This document shows, piece after piece, positions 1-8,434 of a stretch of DNA of 16,517 nucleotides. Below the pieces are notes generated by a model that did no database searches, was not told the origin of the DNA, and was given only the letters and a program-made list of their open reading frames with translations. Numbering within the stretch: the stretch's first letter is position 1; every line of letters starts with the position of its first letter. Location: positions 1-16,517 of the forward strand of contig JBAYZO010000038.1 in assembly GCA_041672465.1 (NCBI GenBank). Direction: 5' to 3'. The stretch comes from UBA1206 sp041672465. GTDB taxonomy: Bacteria > Bacillota > Clostridia > Oscillospirales > CAG-382. Made by a program: the position numbers and the translations under genes.

Positions 1-640
1 TTGTCTTTGCGGTTTAGACAACCGCAATTTCGCTGACGCGAAAACCGACAAAAAGTTTGCGGTTCCCTGAATTAGCGTAGGATGAAAGATAAATCTTTCA
101 AGCTGCAAATTTTTGTCTTTGCGGTTTTGAAACCGCAATTTCGCTGACGCGAAAAACGACAAAAAGTTTGCGGTTCCCAAGATTTGCGCGGGTGAAAGAG
201 AGTTTATAATTAATAATGGTAAGTTTGGAAGTCGACAAAGAGTTTGCGGTTCCCAAAATTTGCGTAGGATGAAAGATAAATCTTTCAAGCTGCAAATTTT
301 TGTCTTTGCGGTTTAGACAACCGCAATTTCGCTGACGCGAAAACCGACAAAAAGTTTGCGGTTCCCTGAATTAGCGTAGGATGAAAGATAAATCTTTCAA
401 GCTGCAAATTTTTGTCTTTGCGGTTTGGACAACCGCAATTTCGCTGACGCGAAAACCGACAAAAAGTTTGCGGTTCCCAAAATTAGCGTAAGGTAAAATA
501 TAGGTTTTTAAATAGTAATCGTTAAATTTGGAAGTTGACAAAAAGTTTGCGGTTCCCAAAATTAACGTAGGGTTGAGAGACAGGTTTTTAATTAATTATC
601 GTTAAATTTTAAAATAAGCAAAAAGTTTACGGTTCTCAAA
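1..640. repeat. Array of hairpin-rich intergenic repeats
   Basis: A 21-bp core, GACAAAAAGTTTGCGGTTCC plus one C, recurs at about 47, 158, 234 (one mismatch), 346, 458, 537 and 617 (degraded). Core spacing is either about 112 bp or 76-80 bp, so two kinds of spacer are mixed. Long-spacer copies at 1-112 and 300-411 are identical. Each long unit carries three short hairpins: TTGCGGT/ACCGCAA (7-13/21-27), TTTCGC-TGAC-GCGAAA (28-43) and TGAAAGAT/ATCTTTCA (83-100). Short spacers instead carry AT-rich sequence such as GTTAAATTTGGAAG. Minus-strand reading frames across the array only translate the repeat and have no ribosome site, so I do not call them genes. The copies decay to the right, and the array is cut by the left edge. 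No transposase or cas gene is visible nearby. Confidence 0.9.
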
Positions 641-987
641 ATAAATAAGGGTAAAAAGATATATTTTGATTTTTATGGTTTGTAAAAAATAGTAATAAAA
701 ATATCACTAAAAATGGCAATAAAAATGCAGGCGCGGGAAAAATTAAATGGCGCAAAACGCAATTAATTCATACCGATATCTGTCTACATATTTTTCGCCC
801 ACTTACGAAAAATAACGTTGCGGTGTTTTAAAACGAATCTGAAAAACAAAGAAAAATAAAGTTTTCCGTTTTGTGGTTTTCATAAAAAACCCGGTTGCCC
901 CGGTTGAAACTAAAGTAAAACTTTATTTTTTTGCTAAAAAAGAGAAGTTTTGGCGCCAACAGCAAAAGCAAAAGGATGGTCAGAATT
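641..987. other. AT-rich intergenic region upstream of spoIVB
   Basis: This gene-free stretch separates the repeat array from spoIVB. I find no convincing reading frame, tRNA or riboswitch-like structure in it. It must contain the spoIVB promoter. In Bacillus that gene is driven by forespore sigma factors, but no element here matches a sporulation consensus well enough to call. Confidence 0.5.
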
Positions 988-2028
988 ATGAATTTTAAGC
1001 GAAAAATACCCGCGTTTCTGCTTTTGGTAGCTGTTTTATCCGTAATGTGTCTGTCAACGCCTTACGGTTCTTTGGCGTTTACCTTTAAGACCTCCGCGGT
1101 CGAACGGGTGAGCGTTATTCCGGGAGGAACCCCTTTCGGGATAAAATTCCACACAAAAGGCGTAATAGTGGTGGGCGTTACGGATATCGAAACTTATGAG
1201 GGCGCTGTCTCCCCCGCTAAAAAAGCGGGAATCAAGGCGGGAGATATTATAATAAAGGTAAACAACGGAGAGGTCAACACCACGGACGAGCTGTCTAAGC
1301 TAATTTCCGAGAGCAAGGGCAAAAAAACCCTGATAACCGCGCTGAGGTCGGGCGAGACGCTGAGCTTTGAGGTCTACCCCCGCAAGTCGGCCGAGGACGG
1401 CGTGTATAAGTCGGGCCTTTGGGTGAGAGATTCGACGGCTGGCATAGGGACGGTCACCTATGTGGACGCCGAAAACAATTTCGGCGGCTTGGGGCATGGT
1501 ATCTGCGACACCGAAACGGGCCTGCCTCTGCCGCTTTTAAAAGGGATTGTGACGCAAATAAACATCACGGACGTTATAAAAGGGATAGTAAACGAGCCGG
1601 GCGAGCTCAAAGGCGAGTTTTCGCCGTTTAAGGCGGGGTTTTTGTCAAAAAACACCGAATGCGGCGTTTTCGGTCATTTGGAAAAAGACGGGCTTTTTGA
1701 CGCGGATCCGGTTGAGATATGTTTCCGGGACGAGCTTAAAACGGGAAAAGCGTATATCCTCACCACCGTGAAGGGGTCGAGCCCAAAAAGCTATGAAATT
1801 AATATTGTAAAGATTTACCCCAACAGCGGCAAAACCAAAAACTTTTTAATCGAAGTCACCGATAAAGAACTTCTTGAGTCCACGGGCGGCATTGTGCAGG
1901 GAATGTCAGGCTCACCTATAATACAGGACGGCAGGCTTGCGGGAGCCGTCACGCATGTAATGATCAACAACCCCAAGCGCGGCTACGGCATATTTATTGA
2001 AAATATGCTTGAAGCCTCCGGCGGATAG
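988..2028 (+). CDS. spoIVB: SpoIVB, sporulation serine peptidase (family S55)
   Basis: SpoIVB is made in the forespore and secreted into the space between forespore and mother cell. In Bacillus subtilis it cleaves SpoIVFA and so licenses pro-sigma-K processing. An N-terminal membrane anchor lies at about residues 5-25. A PDZ domain follows at about 57-130, including KAGIKAGDIIIKVNNGEV. The S55 peptidase domain has the catalytic His in GLGHGI (H170) and the Ser in GMSGSP (S307), spaced much as in B. subtilis. I chose the ATG at 988 because AAAGGA at 971-976 lies 11 bases upstream. A TTG at 931 and an ATG at 976 in the same frame have no ribosome site. The 346-residue product is shorter than the Bacillus protein of about 426, mainly at the N-terminus. 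A strong terminator follows, so it appears monocistronic. spo0A, a frequent neighbour, does not follow. Family assignment is secure; the exact substrate in this organism is inferred. Confidence 0.94.
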   Translation: MNFKRKIPAFLLLVAVLSVMCLSTPYGSLAFTFKTSAVERVSVIPGGTPFGIKFHTKGVIVVGVTDIETYEGAVSPAKKAGIKAGDIIIKVNNGEVNTTDELSKLISESKGKKTLITALRSGETLSFEVYPRKSAEDGVYKSGLWVRDSTAGIGTVTYVDAENNFGGLGHGICDTETGLPLPLLKGIVTQINITDVIKGIVNEPGELKGEFSPFKAGFLSKNTECGVFGHLEKDGLFDADPVEICFRDELKTGKAYILTTVKGSSPKSYEINIVKIYPNSGKTKNFLIEVTDKELLESTGGIVQGMSGSPIIQDGRLAGAVTHVMINNPKRGYGIFIENMLEASGG

Positions 2029-2043
2029 CCGATTTTAATCCTC

Positions 2044-2098
2044 AAACATAAAACCGTCGGTCAAAGACACTCGTGAAACGGCGGTTTTATGTTTTTTT
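2044..2098 (+). terminator. Intrinsic terminator of spoIVB
   Basis: AAACATAAAACCG (2044-2056) pairs perfectly with CGGTTTTATGTTT (2082-2094). A few more pairs, including a G-U, extend the stem inward, and a run of seven T (2092-2098) follows. It starts 16 bases after the spoIVB stop. Confidence 0.9.
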
Positions 2099-2143
2099 GG
2101 AGTAAAGAATGTGAAAAATCTTTATAATAATTGTAAAACAACC

Positions 2144-2172
2144 TTGACTTATTTGAAAACTTATTTTATAAT
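2144..2172 (+). promoter_or_regulatory. Sigma-A promoter of the discoidin-like protein gene
   Basis: TTGACT (2144-2149) and TATAAT (2167-2172) are separated by exactly 17 bp. The predicted start is near 2179, giving a leader of about 55 bases before the ATG at 2233. The near-consensus match suggests strong vegetative expression, unlike the sporulation gene upstream. Confidence 0.88.
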
Positions 2173-2232
2173 AAATTGAAAATAAAAATATATGTATAAA
2201 TACGCCCAAAGGCAAATGAAAGGAATAAGCAT

Positions 2233-3567
2233 ATGAAAAAAATCTTAGCTATTTTTTTAACAGCCTGCCTTGCTGTCGGCTTGGTTTCGGCGTTTTCTTT
2301 CGCCGCTTCCGCCTCCAAAATTATCTCCGTCACCGATATTTGCGAGTATACCATAACCACCGTTAACGTGGGACTTCCGCATTACCGCGACGGCGAAGAC
2401 GAACAAAAGCTGTTCGACGGTATCATACCGACGGTGCAGGAACTTGATGACGCCGTCCAAGAGGCCATAGACGCCGGCGCGGACGAATCGCTCAGGGGCT
2501 GGTTCCAGTGGAAGGGCTGGATAGGCATACATAGCACAGGCGCCGACGCCTACAAGACAAACTCCGCCGTCGACGTTAACTTCGCGTTTGAGGAAGCCGT
2601 TGATTTGAAAAAGCTTGTCGTTCACTGCGCCGCCATGGTTAAGGGAAACGTCTGGATCCCCTCCGATTACGAGATTTATCTCAGCGAAGACGGCGTCACT
2701 TGGGCAACCGAACCTGTTATCACGGTGCCGACCGAATATCAGGACGGCGAGGCGCTCAAAGACATAAACGCCTTTGACGACACCATTATTTTATTTGATG
2801 AAGCCGTCACCACTCAATATTTTAAGCTTGTGGCAAACGGAATCGGCTGTTGGTGGTTCTGCTCCGAGGTGGAAATTTTCGCCGAGGACAACACCATAAT
2901 TGATATTGATGAGTCGTCAGCCGTAGAGTCAACCCCGGCCGAGTCTTCGTCAGAACCCATTCCTCCCGCTTCGCAAACCGTTGTTGTTTCGCAGGGGAAG
3001 ACTTATACTTTAACCGGCGCCGAAGCGCGCGGCGACGATTGGGATGACGACGGCATAAAGCTGACCGATGGTATTAAAGTGCGTGACGCGGGCGGCGGAA
3101 CAAATATTGTTGGTCTTATATCCCACAACCTGACGGTTGTTATCGACCTCGAAGAGAAAACCGCGATTTCAGGGATAAACGCTGACGCCTTTGGGAACGC
3201 TGACTGGGGAATCGCGAGTCCCACGCTGTACAGTCTTGAGTTTTTGTATTCTCCGGACGATGAAACTTACACTTCGCTCGGCAGCGCTTCGGGTGAAGGG
3301 CTAACGCCGGTTTTCGGCGCCGAGGGCGATTGGGTGGTCTATGAATTTGAAAAACTTGCCGAAGTTGAGGCGAGATATATCAAAGTTGTTTACACCACTC
3401 CTGAAAATGTTTCCGCTCACCTTTGGCTTTCAGAAATTTCCGTCTTTGCGGCAGAAGAAGAGACCTCCGAACCCGAAACTCCCGACACGGGCGACGCGGG
3501 TGTGCTGGCGTTTGTGATTATCTCGGTCATATCCCTCGCGGGCGCGTTTATAGTTAAGAGAAGATAA
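2233..3567 (+). CDS. Secreted, wall-anchored protein with two discoidin-like (F5/8 type C) domains
   Basis: This appears to be a surface protein that binds carbohydrate or another ligand outside the cell. A signal peptide covers about residues 1-27, with ASA before the likely cleavage point. A first jelly-roll, discoidin-like domain spans about 31-218 (IPSDYEIYLSEDGVTW, then TTQYFKLVANG and SEVEIFAED at its end). A Ser/Pro/Glu-rich linker lies at about 225-247. A second, similar domain spans about 248-405 (LYSLEFLYSPDDETYTSLGS, ARYIKVVYTT, WLSEISVFA). The C-terminus is a sorting signal: TPDTGD (416-421), a hydrophobic helix (about 423-441) and KRR at the end, an LPxTG-like arrangement with variant first residues. 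GAAAGGA lies at 2218-2224, 8 bases before the ATG. It has its own promoter and terminator. No catalytic domain is present, so it probably acts as an adhesin or binding module. The domain call rests on motif style and length, not on a profile search; the sortase would be encoded elsewhere. Confidence 0.78.
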   Translation: MKKILAIFLTACLAVGLVSAFSFAASASKIISVTDICEYTITTVNVGLPHYRDGEDEQKLFDGIIPTVQELDDAVQEAIDAGADESLRGWFQWKGWIGIHSTGADAYKTNSAVDVNFAFEEAVDLKKLVVHCAAMVKGNVWIPSDYEIYLSEDGVTWATEPVITVPTEYQDGEALKDINAFDDTIILFDEAVTTQYFKLVANGIGCWWFCSEVEIFAEDNTIIDIDESSAVESTPAESSSEPIPPASQTVVVSQGKTYTLTGAEARGDDWDDDGIKLTDGIKVRDAGGGTNIVGLISHNLTVVIDLEEKTAISGINADAFGNADWGIASPTLYSLEFLYSPDDETYTSLGSASGEGLTPVFGAEGDWVVYEFEKLAEVEARYIKVVYTTPENVSAHLWLSEISVFAAEEETSEPETPDTGDAGVLAFVIISVISLAGAFIVKRR

Positions 3568-3616
3568 TTATAAAACTATCGTAACAAACAACAAATAACA
3601 AAATAGGTATAAAAAC

Positions 3617-3651
3617 AAAACTACCGGCGCTAAAGCGCCGGTAGTTTTTTT
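3617..3651. terminator. Bidirectional terminator between convergent genes
   Basis: ACTACCGGCGC and GCGCCGGTAGT pair around a TAAA loop (3631-3634). The flanking A-run (3617-3620) and T-run (3645-3651) extend the stem and give a T-tract in either direction. It lies between the stop codons at 3567 (+) and 3689 (-), so it can serve both genes. Confidence 0.9.
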
Positions 3652-3688
3652 GTAAAATTTAACTGTTTAATAAAACATAAGGGATAGT

Positions 3689-6610
3689 TTAGTTTTCTTT
3701 TTCGTTGTTGCTGTTGTTTTCGCTGCCGCCGGCATTTTCAGCGGGTATATCGGATATTTCTTTAAAGACCGGTCTGTAACTTTCCCCGCTGTCTATTATA
3801 TTTTCCTCATATACCGGACATTCGACCTCTATATAGTCTTCTTTAAAAAACTTATATCCCGGTTTTAATTTTAAAATTCTTGACAACACCATATAGGCGA
3901 TAAATATAATCAGCCCCGCCCCGCTGAGGATTATCCCTAAAGAAATCCCCGGGGTGACATAGGAAAACTCAATGAGATAATGCCCGTTGGGGGAACCGGA
4001 ACACTCCACCCCCATAAAGCCGTAGGTGACTTTGTGGACATCAACCGGCTTTCCGTTGACTTTCGCCGTCCAGCCCCCGCTTATTCGGATTTTGCCGCCG
4101 AGGAATTCGGAGCCCTCCTCAAACGGGACGGTGAACATAACGATATTATCATTTTCAAGGGTTATTTCGGCGCTGAAAGAATTTGTATCGTAGGAAAAGT
4201 TGTCGCAGGTGGCGGCTGACCGCTCGGCGACGGACGCGACATAAGTCTCGTAGTTCGCCGGCTGATAGATCACCTGCCCCGGCGAAGGGTCTCCGAACTT
4301 GATAGCCTCGGTCATAAAGCGGGAGTAATACTCCGCCTCGTCGTCGGGGACAACAAGATATTTGCAAAGAAGCGTGTGCCTTATGCTTGACCCCACTTTT
4401 TCAAACTGGCTTTCGGTCATAAAATAGTCGTAGTAAAAGCCGGGTTTTATATAATAGTTGTTTTCAAAAATCGCGTAGCCGTTCTGGGTGTCGTAATAAT
4501 CAAACGAAAGCCCGTTGGCGTTGTCCGTGACATGCCTGCTCTTTGAAGACGAGCGTATAAACGAGTATTTGACCGAAAGAAACCCCAAAAGGCCGTACTG
4601 GTTGTATTTGGCGCGGCTGGCGACGTTTCTTGTCACAAATACTTTTTCATAAAAATCCATAAGCGAGGGCGGCACCACCGAGTGGAAACACTCGACAGAA
4701 GGTATCCCCCAAGAAATTCCGAGGTTGTCATAAACGTTATCATAAGAGCTTGTCGAGGTGGTCTGCGTGCTTATTTCGCTTTCATCGCCGATTACAAGCG
4801 TTTCGGGGAGAAAGACTCTTGTGGTGGTTACGCTGACGCCCGACCTGAAACTTATAAGGCTTTCGTTATATACAGTCCCGTTATAACTTATAAGACAGGT
4901 TTTTCCCGTCACAAGCCCCGCCGTGGAGTCTACCGACCAGACAATGTCATCGTCCGTGATTTCAAGCGCCGACGCTTTTATTGTTTTTGTGTTGAGGATA
5001 CTGAGGTTTTCGGCTCTGTAAAAATTTATCCTGTAAAAATCGCCGCTGTCGTCGTCAATGTTAACGCTCCCGTTAATCGCCTGATCCACAATGAGCTTGG
5101 TGTCGGACGAGTGCTCTTTTCCGCAGTAAAGGTGGACGACCCCATAGACCACAATAGTCGCGCAGACAAAAATCAAAACAAATTTGTCAAAGCGCTTTGT
5201 TTTTCTGTAACGCTTAAACAATATAAACAGCCCCGCCATGCAGAGCGCGGCTATCGCCACCGAGATCCAAAGCCTCGCGGCGAAAGGCTCCCCGCCAAGC
5301 GAATAGGTAAGCGTTGATTTTTTTTCGGTGTTGTGAAACCACCTCAGCCCGCTGTATGTGGCTATTACGGCTATTGCCGCCGTGTTAACGGTAAAACCGA
5401 AGTTCCAGTTTATCCTGTCGTCGTCAAGGGCTATTATGGTAGCTATCACCGCCAGTAAAACAAACATATAAATCCATCTGGCGTAGTAGTTGGAATTGAA
5501 CAGGAAAAATGTCGAGTTGAGTATCGGCACAAGGGCAAAACCGATTAAAACTATGGCAAGCCAGCCGATTGCCGATCTTTTTCGCGCTTTAAGATAAGAT
5601 AAAAGTCCCGCGAGCCCGAACGCGGGGAGCCACGCGGCGTTGGAAGCCCACTTTGCCGCGTGCCCGTAGAAAAAGTTCACCCGCGAGGGTATATCGGGCG
5701 GGAAAAAGAGCGACTGGAGTATATGCCCGTAGCGCTCTATATACAGCTTGCCCCCTCTTAGGTAAAGCAGCATGCTTTTTGTGTCGGAAAAAGAATATTT
5801 AAGCCGGTAATTCCCCAGCAGCCCAAGGCAGGCGGGCAAAAACAGCACGGCGCCGAGCATTAACCCCAAAACAGACTCAAAAGCCAGCAGCGCAAGTTTT
5901 TTTAATGTTATCCGGAACGACTTCTGCAGGCATCTCGCGAAGAAGTAAAGCACCAAAAAGACAACCTGCCCCGCGAACATAAAATAGTTGCACATGCTGT
6001 TGAGCGCCACCGCCACCGCGAAAACACCCTTGCGGTTGTTTTGCACAAGCTCTTCCAAACCTATGAGCAAAAGCGGGAAGAGCGCGACTACCTCTTGGAA
6101 CTGGTTAAAGAATACGTTGTATATCTGAAACCCGCAAAAAGAGTAGAGCAGCGCGCCGATAACGGCGAAGTTTTTGTTTTTGACAAAGCGTTTTAAATAG
6201 GCAAAGGAAATAACGGCGGCCGCCACAAACTTTACTATATACATCGGTCCCATAAGGAAGGGCGCCCAGCTTGCGGGAAACAGGCACATAAGCCAGAAAA
6301 AAGGCGAGCCGAGCATGTAATAGGAATAGCTCCCTATAAAATTGCTCCCCAAATCCGTGTACCAGTCCCAGCCGATATTGCCGCTGTGAACCATTCCCAC
6401 CGCGTGGCGGTAAAAAGGCACCTGCTGAACGTTATAGTCGCCGTAATATAAAAAGACCAAACTGCCTGTCCGAAAGTATTCCATAAAAATAAAAGGAACA
6501 ATTACAAGTATGCCAAGCACCAAAGAGAGGAAAGCCGTCTGTTTGTAATAATAAAAGGGGTCGTCCAGCAGCTCGAGCTCTTCCCTGCGCTTTTTAACAA
6601 AGAATTTCAT
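3689..6610 (-). CDS. YfhO-family polytopic membrane protein (GT-C-type glycosyltransferase)
   Basis: This 973-residue membrane protein resembles the YfhO family. Bacillus YfhO works with a CsbB-type lipid-linked sugar synthase to glycosylate lipoteichoic acid outside the membrane. After a short cytoplasmic N-terminus comes a membrane helix (about 24-42), then an external loop with GDYNVQQVPFY (57-67). Its Asp58 fits the acidic residue expected in the first loop of GT-C enzymes. Many hydrophobic helices follow to about residue 480, and then a large soluble region (about 500-880). A last helix (about 885-910) leads to a hydrophilic, acidic cytoplasmic tail of about 60 residues ending EKEN. AAAGG lies 4 bases before the ATG. 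It is transcribed alone from the promoter at 6692-6720 and ends at the shared terminator. No CsbB-like gene is adjacent, so donor and acceptor are unknown. The family is fairly certain; the reaction is inferred. Confidence 0.85.
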   Translation of the reverse strand: MKFFVKKRREELELLDDPFYYYKQTAFLSLVLGILVIVPFIFMEYFRTGSLVFLYYGDYNVQQVPFYRHAVGMVHSGNIGWDWYTDLGSNFIGSYSYYMLGSPFFWLMCLFPASWAPFLMGPMYIVKFVAAAVISFAYLKRFVKNKNFAVIGALLYSFCGFQIYNVFFNQFQEVVALFPLLLIGLEELVQNNRKGVFAVAVALNSMCNYFMFAGQVVFLVLYFFARCLQKSFRITLKKLALLAFESVLGLMLGAVLFLPACLGLLGNYRLKYSFSDTKSMLLYLRGGKLYIERYGHILQSLFFPPDIPSRVNFFYGHAAKWASNAAWLPAFGLAGLLSYLKARKRSAIGWLAIVLIGFALVPILNSTFFLFNSNYYARWIYMFVLLAVIATIIALDDDRINWNFGFTVNTAAIAVIATYSGLRWFHNTEKKSTLTYSLGGEPFAARLWISVAIAALCMAGLFILFKRYRKTKRFDKFVLIFVCATIVVYGVVHLYCGKEHSSDTKLIVDQAINGSVNIDDDSGDFYRINFYRAENLSILNTKTIKASALEITDDDIVWSVDSTAGLVTGKTCLISYNGTVYNESLISFRSGVSVTTTRVFLPETLVIGDESEISTQTTSTSSYDNVYDNLGISWGIPSVECFHSVVPPSLMDFYEKVFVTRNVASRAKYNQYGLLGFLSVKYSFIRSSSKSRHVTDNANGLSFDYYDTQNGYAIFENNYYIKPGFYYDYFMTESQFEKVGSSIRHTLLCKYLVVPDDEAEYYSRFMTEAIKFGDPSPGQVIYQPANYETYVASVAERSAATCDNFSYDTNSFSAEITLENDNIVMFTVPFEEGSEFLGGKIRISGGWTAKVNGKPVDVHKVTYGFMGVECSGSPNGHYLIEFSYVTPGISLGIILSGAGLIIFIAYMVLSRILKLKPGYKFFKEDYIEVECPVYEENIIDSGESYRPVFKEISDIPAENAGGSENNSNNEKEN

Positions 6611-6691
6611 TTGCCTTTCCCTTCGTATATACGCCCGGTTTTTGAATCAGGCAGTTGATGTTTTGCTCTTTATTTTATTTTTCTAATCAAT

Positions 6692-6720
6692 ATAATACCC
6701 CAAAAACGGTATTTTGTCAA
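6692..6720 (-). promoter_or_regulatory. Sigma-A promoter of the YfhO-family gene
   Basis: Read on the minus strand, TTGACA (6715-6720) and TATTAT (6692-6697) are separated by 17 bp. Transcription should start near 6685, about 75 bases before the ATG at 6610. Confidence 0.85.
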
Positions 6721-6787
6721 CCGAATAGAGTTTTGAGACAAAAAATTTACTAAAATCACGCCAACTCATTTTTTTTACTTAAAACTG

Positions 6788-6816
6788 TTGAAAAGGCAAG
6801 CCGGCTGTGTTATTAT
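6788..6816 (+). promoter_or_regulatory. Sigma-A promoter of the solute-binding protein gene
   Basis: TTGAAA (6788-6793) and TATTAT (6811-6816) are spaced by 17 bp. The predicted start is near 6823, with a leader of about 69 bases. It is divergent from the promoter at 6692-6720; the two do not overlap. Confidence 0.82.
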
Positions 6817-6891
6817 TCATAGACAAGCAAACATTTCTATAATAATTTATAATAAAAAGAAACATTCTGACTTTTGGGGGTAGTAATTGTT

Positions 6892-8421
6892 ATGTCAAAA
6901 ATATTTACAACGCTGCTTTTAGCTATTTGCCTTGTGTTTTCCCTTGTATTTGTCGCCTGCGGGAAAGGCGGCCCCGCTTTTTCAAGCGAGGAATCAAGCT
7001 CACACGCCGCCGAAAGCGGGGACGTTTCGGGCGGGGATAACTCATCGGAACCGGAGGCTGAGTTTGTCCCGCTGAGTAAAAACTTTAACGACACGCTCAC
7101 CATCTTCGGGAAAAAAGACGGCGCGCATGTTTATTCCCGCCTCCAATGGGAATATGACGACGAAATCGACGGCGACACTATAAACGACGCGGTGAGAGAT
7201 CGAAATATGTGGCTTTTCGACCACTACGGCCTGACGGTCAAATATATCGCCGATACCTCGGGGAACTATTTCATAACCGATTCGGTAGCCAATATGATTA
7301 TGAATGGCGAGGATACCGTTGATATTGTCTGCGACGGGCTTACGACCGTTGCCTCGCTCGCGGGGAGCGGGTTACTCTACCCCCTAAACAATATTTCGCC
7401 TAACCTTGACCTTAACCATTCTTGGTGGGACCAGCGGGTGGAGGAAGCCCTTTCAATAAATAATATGATTCATTACGCGGCGGGGGATATTCTCATAACC
7501 GATGACGAGTATACATATTGTCTGCTCTACAACAAAGACTTAATGGAATCCCACGGGATATATAACAACTTTGAGGGAAGATCCCTTTACGACGTGGTAA
7601 ACGACGGAGACTGGACCTATGACGCCTTGTTTTCAACTGCCAAGCAGTGCGCGGGCAAGACGTCGGGCGGGGACATTATGACCCTTGCCGACACTTGGGG
7701 GTATGTGGGCGACATAAGCTGTCTTGAGATGATGATGGCGGGCGGCGGCTATATGATGGTGGAAAAAAACAGCGACGATATTCCCGAGCTACGAGTTACC
7801 AGCGAATACGCCACTAATCTTTTTTCAACGCTTATAGATTATATGAACGACTCAAGCTATTCAAAATTTATGGAACGCTTTGGCGTTGACGGCTATTACG
7901 GCGAGGCGGAAAAAATGTTCGGCGAGGGAAGAATCGCTTTTTACAACGTAAAGCTTGCCGCCCTTACAACCGTCCTCCGCAACACCGAAAGCGACGTGGC
8001 AATCGGCGTGCTCCCCATGCCTATGGCAAGCTCCGACCAATCCGATTACTACAACGCCGCCGCGCCCCTTCATTTTTCCTGCGTGGCGATACCTACTTCG
8101 GTTGACGAAGACAGGCTTGACCTTATCTGCGCGGGGCTTGAGGCAATGGGATATTTGGGGCAGAAATCCCTTACCAAGGCGTATATCGAAACCACCCTTA
8201 AAATTAAAAGGGCCGACCAATCGGAAGACGCCGATATGATAGACCTTATTTTAAGGACAAGATGCTTTGACTTGGCGCAGGTTTACGGCTGGGGCGGGCT
8301 AAACTCGTTCTTTAACGTTTTTGCCGGAACTTCAAACACCGCTTTTGTTTCGTCGTGGGACGCGATTGCCGAAAAGGCCAACTCCGCCCTTGAAGAGACA
8401 ATATCATATTTTACAAACTAA
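6892..8421 (+). CDS. ABC-type extracellular solute-binding lipoprotein (family 1-like)
   Basis: This is a lipid-anchored receptor of the type that delivers a sugar or oligosaccharide to an ABC importer. The signal peptide ends in a lipobox with Cys23 (FVAC-GKG; Phe at -3 is unusual). A Ser/Glu/Gly-rich tether covers about 24-58. The rest is a two-lobed binding-protein fold, with LTIFGKKDG at its start, YCLLYNKDLMESHGI in the region that contacts ligand in this family, and WTYDALFSTAKQ after it. I chose the ATG at 6892: GGGGGT at 6876-6881 can pair with the ribosome at a spacing of 10, whereas the TTG at 6874 in the same frame overlaps that site. The protein has 509 residues, long for family 1 but usual for clostridial members. 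No permease or ATPase gene flanks it, so it is an orphan that may share an importer encoded elsewhere. The ligand cannot be read from the sequence. Confidence 0.85.
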   Translation: MSKIFTTLLLAICLVFSLVFVACGKGGPAFSSEESSSHAAESGDVSGGDNSSEPEAEFVPLSKNFNDTLTIFGKKDGAHVYSRLQWEYDDEIDGDTINDAVRDRNMWLFDHYGLTVKYIADTSGNYFITDSVANMIMNGEDTVDIVCDGLTTVASLAGSGLLYPLNNISPNLDLNHSWWDQRVEEALSINNMIHYAAGDILITDDEYTYCLLYNKDLMESHGIYNNFEGRSLYDVVNDGDWTYDALFSTAKQCAGKTSGGDIMTLADTWGYVGDISCLEMMMAGGGYMMVEKNSDDIPELRVTSEYATNLFSTLIDYMNDSSYSKFMERFGVDGYYGEAEKMFGEGRIAFYNVKLAALTTVLRNTESDVAIGVLPMPMASSDQSDYYNAAAPLHFSCVAIPTSVDEDRLDLICAGLEAMGYLGQKSLTKAYIETTLKIKRADQSEDADMIDLILRTRCFDLAQVYGWGGLNSFFNVFAGTSNTAFVSSWDAIAEKANSALEETISYFTN

Positions 8422-8434
8422 ACTTTTTACTATT

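Noticed and set aside
1..640. CRISPR array
   Set aside because: The spacers between cores are themselves repeated, the cores are not equally spaced, and the units carry several different hairpins. No cas gene is present.
767..794. Sporulation sigma promoter for spoIVB (TTCATA, 14 bp, CATATTTT)
   Set aside because: The spacing and bases match no forespore or mother-cell consensus well. A second candidate, TTCATA at 879-884 with GGTTGAAACT near 902, also fails at key -10 positions.
931..987. Longer spoIVB start at TTG 931 or ATG 976
   Set aside because: Neither has a ribosome site at a workable distance. The ATG at 988 is served by AAAGGA and begins directly with a membrane-anchor sequence.
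4682..5317. 211-residue plus-strand reading frame
   Set aside because: It lies entirely inside the YfhO-family gene on the other strand, is basic and low in recognisable motifs, and has no ribosome site. It is an antisense shadow.
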